Origin: a bacterium
GTDB lineage: Bacteria > Elusimicrobiota > Elusimicrobia > Elusimicrobiales > UBA9959
DNA length: 17,876 nt
Assembly: GCA_021812825.1 (NCBI GenBank)
Contig: JAKAMO010000058.1
Span: 1-17,876 of the forward strand
Direction: 5' to 3'
The notes below the pieces were generated by a model that saw nothing but the letters and a program-made list of their open reading frames with translations, ran no database searches and was not told the origin of the DNA. Below, in pieces: positions 8,363-15,470 of this stretch (positions are counted from its first letter, which is position 1; the number at the start of each line of letters is the position of its first letter). The translations under genes were made by a program, and so were the position numbers.

Positions 8363-8389
8363 GGAAGCCGGCCCCTCCGGCCGGCTTCC
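8363..8389 (-). terminator. Hairpin after pstS (attenuating terminator or 3'-end stabiliser)
   Basis: An 11-bp perfect stem (GGAAGCCGGCC pairing with GGCCGGCTTCC) with a 5-base loop begins 18 bases after the pstS stop. On the minus strand it is followed by CTGTTTTACA, so the T-tract is only four bases long and starts three bases after the stem. It could terminate part of the transcripts or protect the pstS mRNA end, giving more binding protein than permease. It abuts the Pho box of pstC. Confidence 0.6.
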
Positions 8390-8407
8390 TGATCGCCCGG
8401 CTTCTGC

Positions 8408-9223
8408 TTACGGGAGAGCTACGAAACCCTCTTCCCCGACTATCTTCTGGCCCGCCTTGCTCTTCACGAAGTCCAGGAAATCCTTGACGGCGCCGGCAGG
8501 CGCCCCGTTGGTGTACATATAGAGCGGACGGGACACCGGGTACTTGCGCTTGAGCACGGTTTCCACGGAGGGCTTAACGCCGTCCACGGCGAGCGCCTTG
8601 ACCGAGGAACCCAGATAGCCGAGTCCGACGTAACCTATGGCGCCAGGGGTGCGCGCCACGATGCCGGCCACGGCCTGGTTGGAGGCCTGCATTATGGCGT
8701 CGGGGCGCACCTTACGCTTTTCCAGCACCAGCTCGCTGAAAGCCTCGAAAGTGCCGCTGGAGGTGTCGCGGGAGACCACGACTATCCTGAGGTCAGGTCC
8801 GCCGAACTCCTTCCAGTTCTTCGCGCGGGAAGTATAGATCTTCCTGAGCTGCTCGCGGGTCAGGCCGTTGACCTTGTTGGAAGGGTTCACCACGGCCGCT
8901 ATGCCGTCCATGGCGACCACCGTCGGCCTTATGTCCTTGCCGGCCGCCTTGGCCTTCTCTATCTCCTTGGGCTGTATGGCGCGGGAGGCGTCCGCTATGT
9001 CGCAGGCCCCGTCGAGGATGGAGGCTATGCCCACGCCGGAGCCTCCGCCGCGCACCGAGATGTCGGCGTCCTTATGCTCCTGCATGAACACTTCGGCCGC
9101 CTTCTGCGCTATCGGCAGCACCGTGGTGGAGCCTTCCAGCACCACCTTGGCGCCGGCTTTGACAGGCGCGGCCAGGGCGAGGGCCAGGGCGGGGATCATC
9201 ATCATCTTTATGTTAGTTTTCAT
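8408..9223 (-). CDS. pstS: Periplasmic phosphate-binding protein PstS
   Basis: 271 residues. The N-terminus is a Sec signal peptide with likely cleavage after VKA (residue 23) and no lipobox Cys, so the mature protein is soluble in the periplasm. Phosphate-contact motifs of the PstS family are present: GSTTVLP (31-37), GGGSGVG (59-65), ADASRAI (78-83) and SRDTSSGTFEAF (151-162). It captures phosphate and delivers it to PstCAB. The start has GGAG 9 bases upstream. The gene follows the porin gene by 38 bases with no promoter visible between, so the two are probably co-transcribed. A hairpin follows its stop codon. Confidence 0.96.
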   Translation of the reverse strand: MKTNIKMMMIPALALALAAPVKAGAKVVLEGSTTVLPIAQKAAEVFMQEHKDADISVRGGGSGVGIASILDGACDIADASRAIQPKEIEKAKAAGKDIRPTVVAMDGIAAVVNPSNKVNGLTREQLRKIYTSRAKNWKEFGGPDLRIVVVSRDTSSGTFEAFSELVLEKRKVRPDAIMQASNQAVAGIVARTPGAIGYVGLGYLGSSVKALAVDGVKPSVETVLKRKYPVSRPLYMYTNGAPAGAVKDFLDFVKSKAGQKIVGEEGFVALP

Positions 9224-9261
9224 GGTTTTTCTCCGTTCGTTTTCAATGAGTCGCGGGCCGG

Positions 9262-10476
9262 TCAGAACTTCAGGTTCAGGTCCAGCTGCAGCAGGTGCTC
9301 CTTCCCGGAGCCGGCTATCCTGCGGGCCGAATAGTAGTCGGCCTCTATGTTCACGTTCTTCACGACGCCAAGCGCCAGCAGGGCCTCGGAGCCCTGGACC
9401 CCCGTGGAACCGCCGTAGAAGTCCGAGTCGGGGTACGTATCCACCCAGGCGTCGGCCTCAAGGCGGCGGTAGCTGCAGCGCAGTTGCCACTGGCCGAAGC
9501 TCTCCACCTTGCGCTGGCCCAGCTTGACGCCGGCTATCCAGCCGAAGTCCCGGACGGAATGGTCCGTGCTCTTGACCGCGCTGCCGAAGAGCCCGAGGTA
9601 GTCGGCGTCGACCAGGAACGGCGCGGAGAAGACCTTGTTCAACTCGAAGTCGACCGAGACCGCGTCGTAACCGTAATGGTACGCGGCGCCTGAGAGCCTG
9701 TTCGCCTTTATGTAGCCGGAGGTCGTGGAGGGCCGGTTGGCCAGCTCCGCGGCGCCCTTCACGTTGCCGAAGCCGTAATACGTCACGGCCGCCATAATGT
9801 CCAGCTTATCCGCGCCGCTCCAGCCGAAACCGGCCTGTCCGGCGGCGAGGAACGGGTCCCTGGGGTTGGAAGCGCTTTCGTCCAGCGCTAACCATGCCGC
9901 GGTCGCGAAGGGCTTTAAACCGCTCTTGGCCCGCGAGGCCAGCTTGAACGCGGCGCCGCCGGGATTTATGTCCCCGTCCCAGAGCATGTCGCTGGCGGTC
10001 CAGAGCGGGTTGCGCATGCGGCCGCCGTAGAAGGTAAAGACGCCGCGCTTATATTCAGCGAAGGCGTAGTCGAGGTATATGTTTATCTTAGAGAAGTTGG
10101 AGTTCAGCGTCTGGTTGGTCGATCGGGAGTCGGCGCTGGAGCCGCTGGCCAGGCCGAAACCGGCCGTCCAGCCGTCGTTAACGACGGCCTCGAGACCCGC
10201 GCGCAGCCGCAGGCGGCCGCGGTGCTCGCGGTATGCCAGCGCGCTGTTATCTATAGAGTCCGCGCGCAGGCGCATGTCGCCGCGGAATTTCAGGGTCTTC
10301 AGCCAGGAAGGGAGGTCAGCCCCGGACTCCTGCCCGGCCTTCAGCTGCCGCGCCTCGTCGGCGGTAATGATGTTCTTCTCCGCCAGCTTGTCCAGCAGCG
10401 GGCCCATGTCGGAGGCCTTCGCCGCGGAAGCGGAGAGCGCCAGCAGCGCGGCCGTCCAGATAATCTTTGATCTCAT
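9262..10476 (-). CDS. Putative outer-membrane porin of the phosphate regulon
   Basis: 404 residues. A Sec signal peptide (cleavage near ASAAKA, about residue 21) is followed by a short helical motif with the pattern MGPLLDKLAEKNIITADEA (24-42), as seen at the N-terminus of putative porins. The rest alternates like beta-strands, starting with KFRGDMRLRAD and many aromatic-rich strands, and ends LQLDLNLKF with the terminal Phe recognised by the Bam machinery. This fits the putative-porin (Porin_5-like) group, and I infer a phosphate or anion channel from context, like PhoE/OprP in role but not in sequence. It lies directly before pstS and behind a strong Pho-box candidate. The substrate is inferred only from the operon. 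Confidence 0.82.
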   Translation of the reverse strand: MRSKIIWTAALLALSASAAKASDMGPLLDKLAEKNIITADEARQLKAGQESGADLPSWLKTLKFRGDMRLRADSIDNSALAYREHRGRLRLRAGLEAVVNDGWTAGFGLASGSSADSRSTNQTLNSNFSKINIYLDYAFAEYKRGVFTFYGGRMRNPLWTASDMLWDGDINPGGAAFKLASRAKSGLKPFATAAWLALDESASNPRDPFLAAGQAGFGWSGADKLDIMAAVTYYGFGNVKGAAELANRPSTTSGYIKANRLSGAAYHYGYDAVSVDFELNKVFSAPFLVDADYLGLFGSAVKSTDHSVRDFGWIAGVKLGQRKVESFGQWQLRCSYRRLEADAWVDTYPDSDFYGGSTGVQGSEALLALGVVKNVNIEADYYSARRIAGSGKEHLLQLDLNLKF

Positions 10477-10511
10477 TAGTTCACCATCCGTTCTAAGTTT
10501 TCCACGGCAAT

Positions 10512-10565
10512 AGTGTAGGAAAGCCGCGTTAAAGCGGTTTAAAGGGCGGGTAAAATCCCGGTAAA
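10512..10565 (-). promoter_or_regulatory. Predicted PhoB-dependent promoter of the porin-pst operon
   Basis: On the minus strand four 7-mers follow each other: TTTACCG (10559-10565), TTTACCC (10548-10554), TTTAAAC (10537-10543) and TTTAACG (10527-10533), at steps of 11, 11 and 10 bases. TACACT (10512-10517, 4/6 to the -10 consensus) begins 9 bases after the last unit, which is PhoB-promoter spacing. The start codon of the porin gene is 35 bases further on. The array lies in the 99-base gap after phoR, where no terminator is visible. Confidence 0.7.
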
Positions 10566-10575
10566 GGAAAGGGGA

Positions 10576-12348
10576 CTACTTAGGGAGGGTTATCCAGAAG
10601 GAACTGCCGCGGCCCTCGACGCTCTCGGCGCCGGCGGAGCCGCCGTGCAGCTCGGCCACGTGCTTGACTATGGAGAGCCCGAGGCCCGTTCCCCCCATCT
10701 CACGGGAACGGGCCTTGTCCACGCGGTAGAAGCGCTCGAACACCCTGGGCAGGGCCTCGGCGGGTATTCCTATGCCGTTGTCGTTGACCGTAAGCCTGAC
10801 GGCGTCCGGCAGCTCCGCCGCGGAGATGTCCACCTCGGGGACGCCGGCGCAGAACTTGACGGCGTTGTCTATCAGGTTGATGAGCACCTGGCCCAGCTTG
10901 CCCGGGTCGGCCTGTACGGAGAGTCCTTCCGGCACGGAATTGGTCACGCGGGCCTTCCTGGCGCCTATGACGGGCGCGAGGCCGGCCATGTGCGTATCGA
11001 CCAGCTTCCTGAGTTCCACGCGCTCCTTCTTCAGCGCGGCGGAAGGAGCCTCGAGCGAGGAGAGCTTCAACAGGTCGCTTACGATGTTATCGAGCCTGGA
11101 GGCCTGGTCGAAGATGCTGCGCGCGAAGCCCGGACCGTGCTCCTTGTCCTCCAGCGCGCCGGACAGCAGGGTCTCGGCGCAGCCCCTGATGGCCGTGAGC
11201 GGGGTTTTCAGCTCGTGCGAGACGTTGGCCACGAAATCCCGGCGCATCGCGTCCAGCCGGCGCGGCGCGGTGACGTCGCGCACCACGGCTATGCAGCCGG
11301 TAACGCGCCCACCCGTGGTCAGCGGCGCGGCGCTCACGGCGAAGACTCCCTTGACCGGCACGGAAAGCTCCACCTCTCCTGAGAGAGGATTCCCCTCGTA
11401 GACCACGCGGGCGCACAGGGCGCCGAGCGCGGCGTTGGGGATCACCTCGAGCAGCGGCCTGCCGATGGCCTCCGGTTCCCTGACGCCGAACATCACGCGC
11501 ATGGCGGGATTCAGCGCGGTCACCGCGGAATCGGCGCCGGTCATCAGCACGCCGTCGGCCATCGCGTTGAAGGCCGCCGAGAGCTGCTGCGACTGCAGCT
11601 CCACGCGCCTGAGGCTCTCTTCTATCGAGGCGGCCATGGAATTCAGCGTTCCGGCCAGCTTGCCGGTCTCTCCGTGGAAATCCCTGCGGATGCGGTAGGA
11701 GAACTCCCCGGCCGCGAACTTCTTGGAGGCGTAGACGATCTTATCGAAAGGCCGCGAGAAGCCGGAGGAGACCGCCAGACTGAGCAGCAGCGAGAACAGC
11801 AGCGCCAGCGCCAGCGCCGCCAGCAGGGACCTCCTGAGCATGGCCCGCGAGGCCTCTATCTCGGTGGCGGGTACGGCCAGCCGCGCCACGGCCTCGGCCC
11901 TGCCGCCCTTCATCCTGACCGGGTACGCGGCGTAGAGCATTGCCTTGCCCAGCGTCGCGGAGGTGCGCAGGTCGTAGGAAGGGACGCCGGCCATGGCGCC
12001 TTCCACCTCCGGGCGCCCGGCGTGGTTCTCCATGCTCTTCACGCCGGCCTCGTCCAGCTCGGAGTCGGCTAGCACGCGGCCGTCGGCGTTGATGACAGTG
12101 ACGCGAGAATGCACGCGGGAGCCCAGGGAATGCGCCAGCTCGTTGATGTGAGGAGCATGGAGGTCGGCCGGGCCGAGCCGGGCGGAGGCCAGCGACGCCT
12201 CCTCGGAAAGCTTGGCCTTGAGCGAGGCCAGCTCCGCGCCCTCGACCCTGCGGTAGACCAGGAAATAGGCGGCGCCGAGCACCACGGCGGAAAGGGCGAG
12301 ATAGGAAAGGAACAGACGGAAACGGAAGGTCTTGAAGAGGTCCCTCAT
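10576..12348 (-). CDS. phoR: Phosphate-regulon sensor histidine kinase PhoR
   Basis: A 590-residue membrane sensor kinase. Membrane helices at about 11-31 and 173-194 flank a periplasmic domain of about 140 residues. Next come HAMP (about 198-250), a PAS domain (about 255-360), HisKA with H378 in FVANVSHELKTPLTAI, and the ATPase domain with N-box NLIDNAVKF (491-499), DNGIGIP (523-529) and GGTGLGLSIVKH (552-563). It should phosphorylate PhoB when phosphate is scarce and dephosphorylate it otherwise, under PhoU-Pst control. It is longer than E. coli PhoR (431 residues), which lacks the large periplasmic part; the Bacillus-type PhoR layout is closer. ATG 12348 overlaps the phoB stop as ATGA. The PhoR assignment relies on the pst neighbours. 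Confidence 0.93.
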   Translation of the reverse strand: MRDLFKTFRFRLFLSYLALSAVVLGAAYFLVYRRVEGAELASLKAKLSEEASLASARLGPADLHAPHINELAHSLGSRVHSRVTVINADGRVLADSELDEAGVKSMENHAGRPEVEGAMAGVPSYDLRTSATLGKAMLYAAYPVRMKGGRAEAVARLAVPATEIEASRAMLRRSLLAALALALLFSLLLSLAVSSGFSRPFDKIVYASKKFAAGEFSYRIRRDFHGETGKLAGTLNSMAASIEESLRRVELQSQQLSAAFNAMADGVLMTGADSAVTALNPAMRVMFGVREPEAIGRPLLEVIPNAALGALCARVVYEGNPLSGEVELSVPVKGVFAVSAAPLTTGGRVTGCIAVVRDVTAPRRLDAMRRDFVANVSHELKTPLTAIRGCAETLLSGALEDKEHGPGFARSIFDQASRLDNIVSDLLKLSSLEAPSAALKKERVELRKLVDTHMAGLAPVIGARKARVTNSVPEGLSVQADPGKLGQVLINLIDNAVKFCAGVPEVDISAAELPDAVRLTVNDNGIGIPAEALPRVFERFYRVDKARSREMGGTGLGLSIVKHVAELHGGSAGAESVEGRGSSFWITLPK

Positions 12349-13040
12349 CTGCCGCCCTCGAAGCGGTAGCCGTAGTTCTTCACGGTCACTATGCGCCGGC
12401 CTTCCTTCTTCAGCTTGCGGCGCAGCGTGCCCACGTGCACGTCCACGGTGCGGGTCTCGAGCTCCAGCGAGGCGTCCATGCCCCAGGCCTTCTCGAGCAG
12501 TTCCTCGCGGGTCAGCACGCGCTCGCCGGCGGCCATCAGGGCCTTCAGCAGCTCGAACTCCTTGGAGGTCAGCTCCAGCGGCGCTCCCTTGAGGCGCACC
12601 TCCACGCGGGCGGCGTCCAGCTCTATGTCGCCGGCGCTGAGCTTCTCCGGCGCCGGAGCCGGGGCGGCGGCGGAGCGGCGCAGGACGGCCTGCACGCGGG
12701 CCAGCAGCTCCTTGAGGCTGAAAGGCTTGGTGACGTAGTCGTCGGCGCCGAGGCCGAGGCCCAGCACCTTGTCCGACTCCTCGCCCTTGGCGGTGAGCAT
12801 TATTATCGGGATGGCCGCGGTCTTCGCGTCGGCCTTGAGCCTCCGGCAGACCTCAAGACCGTCCAGCCCCGGCAGCATCAGGTCGAGGAGTATCAGGGCC
12901 GGCTTCTCCTTGGCGGCGGTGGCGGCGGCGAAGGAGCCGTCATGAAGAACTAGCGGCCGGTAGCCCTCCTTCTTCAGGTTGTACTCCACCATCCGGGCTA
13001 TGTCGCGTTCGTCCTCGACCACAAGGATCTTTTCGTTCAT
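12345..13040 (-). CDS. phoB: Phosphate-regulon response regulator PhoB (OmpR family)
   Basis: A 231-residue DNA-binding regulator. The receiver domain (1-120) has acidic E9-D10-E11, phospho-acceptor D53 in LILLDLMLPG, T83 in IIMLTAKG and K105 in VTKPF. A Pro/Ala linker (123-132) joins a winged-helix domain (about 135-229) with recognition helix TRTVDVHVGTLRRKL (196-210) and wing KNYGYRF, as in PhoB. Phosphorylated PhoB-type proteins bind tandem 7-mers spaced 11 bases apart, matching the three sites found here, one of them upstream of this gene. ATG 13040 is preferred because AGGAG lies 7 bases before it; an upstream in-frame start has no such site. Confidence 0.93.
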   Translation of the reverse strand: MNEKILVVEDERDIARMVEYNLKKEGYRPLVLHDGSFAAATAAKEKPALILLDLMLPGLDGLEVCRRLKADAKTAAIPIIMLTAKGEESDKVLGLGLGADDYVTKPFSLKELLARVQAVLRRSAAAPAPAPEKLSAGDIELDAARVEVRLKGAPLELTSKEFELLKALMAAGERVLTREELLEKAWGMDASLELETRTVDVHVGTLRRKLKKEGRRIVTVKNYGYRFEGGR

Positions 13041-13083
13041 GCGGCTCTCCTGGATATATTCTATAACAGAGCGGCCCGGCAAG

Positions 13084-13101
13084 TGGTAAATTCCTTGTAA
13101 A
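13084..13101 (-). promoter_or_regulatory. Predicted two-unit Pho box upstream of phoB
   Basis: The minus strand reads TTTACAAGGAATTTACCA: two 7-mers with the spacer GGAA, matching 16 of 18 bases of the first two units before pstC. No -10 lies 8-10 bases downstream, unlike the other two sites. The nearest candidates are TATAGA (13060-13065) and TAGAAT (13058-13063), about 18-20 bases on. The box may therefore overlap a -35 region instead. It would make phoBR autoregulated. Confidence 0.6.
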
Positions 13102-13119
13102 TTACGCCCGGCGCCGCTT

Positions 13120-13128
13120 TGCTATAAT
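13120..13128 (+). promoter_or_regulatory. Extended -10 promoter of tilS
   Basis: The sequence TGCTATAAT combines the TGn extension with a perfect TATAAT (13123-13128). No good -35 is seen, which is common for extended -10 promoters. Transcription would begin near 13134-13136, only about 4-6 bases before the tilS ATG at 13140. It diverges from the phoB promoter region. Confidence 0.6.
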
Positions 13129-13139
13129 CTCAATATCCT

Positions 13140-13886
13140 ATGGACAAAGCCGTAACGCTGGGCTTCTGGAACCGGGTCAACGCCAACGCCCGCCGCAGGC
13201 GCCTGTTCCACGACGGCGACTCGATACTGCTGGCCGTTTCCGGCGGGCCGGATTCCGTGGCCATGCTGCACTTCTTCTCCGGGCAGGCCCGCTCGCACAG
13301 GCTGAAGCTGCACGTCTGCCACGTCAACCACAAACTGCGCGGAAAAGCCGCGGACGCCGACGCCGCCTTCGTGAAGAGGCTGGCGGCGGAATACGGGCTG
13401 ACAGCTTCCATCCTCTCGGCGGACGTCCGGAAGCTGGCGAAGGCCCGCGGCGAAAGCCTGGAGCACGCCGCCCGCAACGCCCGCTACCGCCTGCTTTCGG
13501 CTACGGCCCTGAAGAAAGGCTGCCGCCTCGTGGCCACCGCCCATCACGCCGACGACCACGCCGAAACGGTGATACTCAACCTGCTCAGGGGGACGGAGCC
13601 GAAAGGCCTCCTAGGCATCCCTGAGCGCAGGGAGCTGTGCCGCCGCGGCGGGAAACGCGTGGACCTGATACGCCCCCTGCTGGCGGTCTCGCGGGCGGAC
13701 ATAGAAGCCTACCTCAAGGCGAACGAGCTGTCGTCGAGGAAGGACCACACCAACGAGGACGAGCATTATACCCGCAACTGGATAAGGAAGACCCTGCTGC
13801 CGCTGATGCTGAAGAAGCAGCCGCGGCTGCGCGCGCACCTGGCGGAGCTCTCCGCCAAGCTTTCCGCCCTGCTGCCCAAGCCCTAG
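13140..13886 (+). CDS. tilS: tRNA(Ile)-lysidine synthase, short form
   Basis: Converts C34 of tRNA-Ile(CAU) to lysidine using ATP and lysine, so that the tRNA reads AUA and is charged with Ile. It has 248 residues. The PP-loop AVSGGPDS (32-39) is followed by VCHVNHKLRG, the TilS hallmark ATAHHADDHAETVILNLLRG, and YTRNWIRKTLLPLM near the end. The last motif separates TilS from the related TtcA. E. coli TilS has about 430 residues; this protein stops after the catalytic domain and lacks the C-terminal tRNA-binding domains, as some bacterial TilS proteins do. ATG 13140 is almost at the predicted transcription start and has no Shine-Dalgarno, so translation may be leaderless. Its TAG stop overlaps the convergent gene's TAG. 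Confidence 0.93.
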   Translation: MDKAVTLGFWNRVNANARRRRLFHDGDSILLAVSGGPDSVAMLHFFSGQARSHRLKLHVCHVNHKLRGKAADADAAFVKRLAAEYGLTASILSADVRKLAKARGESLEHAARNARYRLLSATALKKGCRLVATAHHADDHAETVILNLLRGTEPKGLLGIPERRELCRRGGKRVDLIRPLLAVSRADIEAYLKANELSSRKDHTNEDEHYTRNWIRKTLLPLMLKKQPRLRAHLAELSAKLSALLPKP

Positions 13887-15442
13887 CCCCCCCTGCCGTT
13901 ACAGTATCTCGCGCGCAGCCCGGCGGCGGCGTTCGTGTCCCCCCGCTTCTCGAGATAATCCGCCGCGGCCTCCGCCTCGGCGCAGGAAGGGCTGGAGGCG
14001 TCCGTCTCCGCCGCCCTGCCGAAAGCTTCAGCCGCCTTCTTCCCCTCGCCGTTCTCGGCCCAGACGAGCCCCAGCTGCGACCAGCCGGAGGCCTCCGCCA
14101 CGCGGCGGTCGAGCGGCGTGGGCAGCAGGCAGAGCAGCATCAGAGGCGCGGCCAGCAGGAAAGGGCGCGCGGCGGCGTTGTACTTCCCGGCGGCCAGGAA
14201 GGCCGCGGCGTGCTCCAGCGCCCCGGCGGCCAGCGGCAGCAGCAGGGCCGCGGCGGGCAGGCGGTAGCGGTCCGCCATCCAGAAAGGGAGCAGCGAGAGC
14301 AGGTATGCCAGGAACAGCAGCGCCCCTAGGCCTGCCGCCTCCCCTCTCCGGCAGAGGAACAGCCCGGCCGCGCCCAGGCAGCCTAAGAGCGCGAAAGATA
14401 CCAGCGGCCAGGCCAGCAGCGTGCGGAAATTGCCGCCGATGAACTGCAGGTCGTAGTTGTCCGGTATCTCGTAGCGGTTCCAGAACAGGTACAGCTTGGC
14501 CGCCGTGAGCTTCAGCCAGCGCCACGGATCGTGAACGATGAAGGAAAGCCCGCGGCGCAGCCAGTAGCGGGATATCTCCGACGGTTTCAGCTTCCGGCCG
14601 GCGGCCAGCTCCGCCAGCGCGGCCGGCTGGCTCTCCTCGAACAGCGGGTTGGAGCTGAAGCCGGCGGGATAGATGCCTGCGCCGGTGGCGGAAGGGTTGT
14701 TGCCGAGGAAGAACGTGAAGCCGCCGTTGTAGTTTATCAGCACGAAGTCGCGGCTGGCCGCGAGATTGTGCAGCGTGACCGGCAGCACCGGCAGGGCCGC
14801 CCCGAGCAGCAGCGGGAATACCGCCTTCCGCGCGCGGCCTGACCCGCCGCGCAGGAAGAGATGCAGCAGCAGGGCCGCCGGCAGCAGCAGGACGTTGCTG
14901 CGCAGCAGGGCGGCCCAGCCGCCTGCCAGACCGCAGAAGAAGTAGTCCCGGCCCCGCCCGCTTTCGGCCGCCTTCAGGGCCAGCAGAGCGAAGAGCAGCG
15001 TCGAGAACACGGCCAGCGTCTCCTTGCCGGGCACGGCCGCGGCGAAGATGAACGGCCGGTACAGCGCGCAGAGCAGGCCGGCCCAGACGCCGGCCCGTCG
15101 CCCGAAGGCCCGCTCGCCGATCAGCATCGCCAGCACGCAGGAGCCGGCGTCGGCCGCGGCCTGCAGCCACAGCACGGCCGCCGGGTGATGCCCGACGACT
15201 TTGTAAACCGCGGCAAGGAAATACGGGTAGAACGGGGACTGGTAGAAAGCGCTCCCTCTCAGCAGGCCGCCGGAGAGTATCTCCATGGCCTGCCTGTCGT
15301 AAGCCCAGGCGTCGGAGCTGAGAGCGGAAAGATAAGGGAGGACCGACCACTGATGCAGGAAGACCGCCCGCAGGACCAAGGCGAACAGGAAGACCGCGGC
15401 GTAGCGCGTCCAGGAGGGCAGGTCCTTGATGGAGAAGCTCAT
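13883..15442 (-). CDS. Multi-pass membrane glycosyltransferase, GT39/PMT-like
   Basis: 519 residues with about 10-12 hydrophobic segments between 12 and 445. The first periplasmic loop carries SSDAWAYDRQA (42-52) with candidate catalytic D44 and D49, then AFYQSPFYPYFLA (65-77), the usual layout of GT-C enzymes of the ArnT/PMT type that use polyprenyl-phosphate sugars. The C-terminal ~65 residues (GLVWAENGEGKKAAEAFGRAA and after) look like one or two TPR-like helical pairs on a soluble tail. Sugar donor and acceptor are unknown; no other cell-envelope glycan genes are nearby. The start at 15442 has no clear Shine-Dalgarno and follows nnrE by 28 bases. The stop overlaps that of tilS (CTAG). Confidence 0.75.
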   Translation of the reverse strand: MSFSIKDLPSWTRYAAVFLFALVLRAVFLHQWSVLPYLSALSSDAWAYDRQAMEILSGGLLRGSAFYQSPFYPYFLAAVYKVVGHHPAAVLWLQAAADAGSCVLAMLIGERAFGRRAGVWAGLLCALYRPFIFAAAVPGKETLAVFSTLLFALLALKAAESGRGRDYFFCGLAGGWAALLRSNVLLLPAALLLHLFLRGGSGRARKAVFPLLLGAALPVLPVTLHNLAASRDFVLINYNGGFTFFLGNNPSATGAGIYPAGFSSNPLFEESQPAALAELAAGRKLKPSEISRYWLRRGLSFIVHDPWRWLKLTAAKLYLFWNRYEIPDNYDLQFIGGNFRTLLAWPLVSFALLGCLGAAGLFLCRRGEAAGLGALLFLAYLLSLLPFWMADRYRLPAAALLLPLAAGALEHAAAFLAAGKYNAAARPFLLAAPLMLLCLLPTPLDRRVAEASGWSQLGLVWAENGEGKKAAEAFGRAAETDASSPSCAEAEAAADYLEKRGDTNAAAGLRARYCNGRGG

Positions 15443-15470
15443 ATGGTACGCCGGCAGCCCGGCGCCGCCG

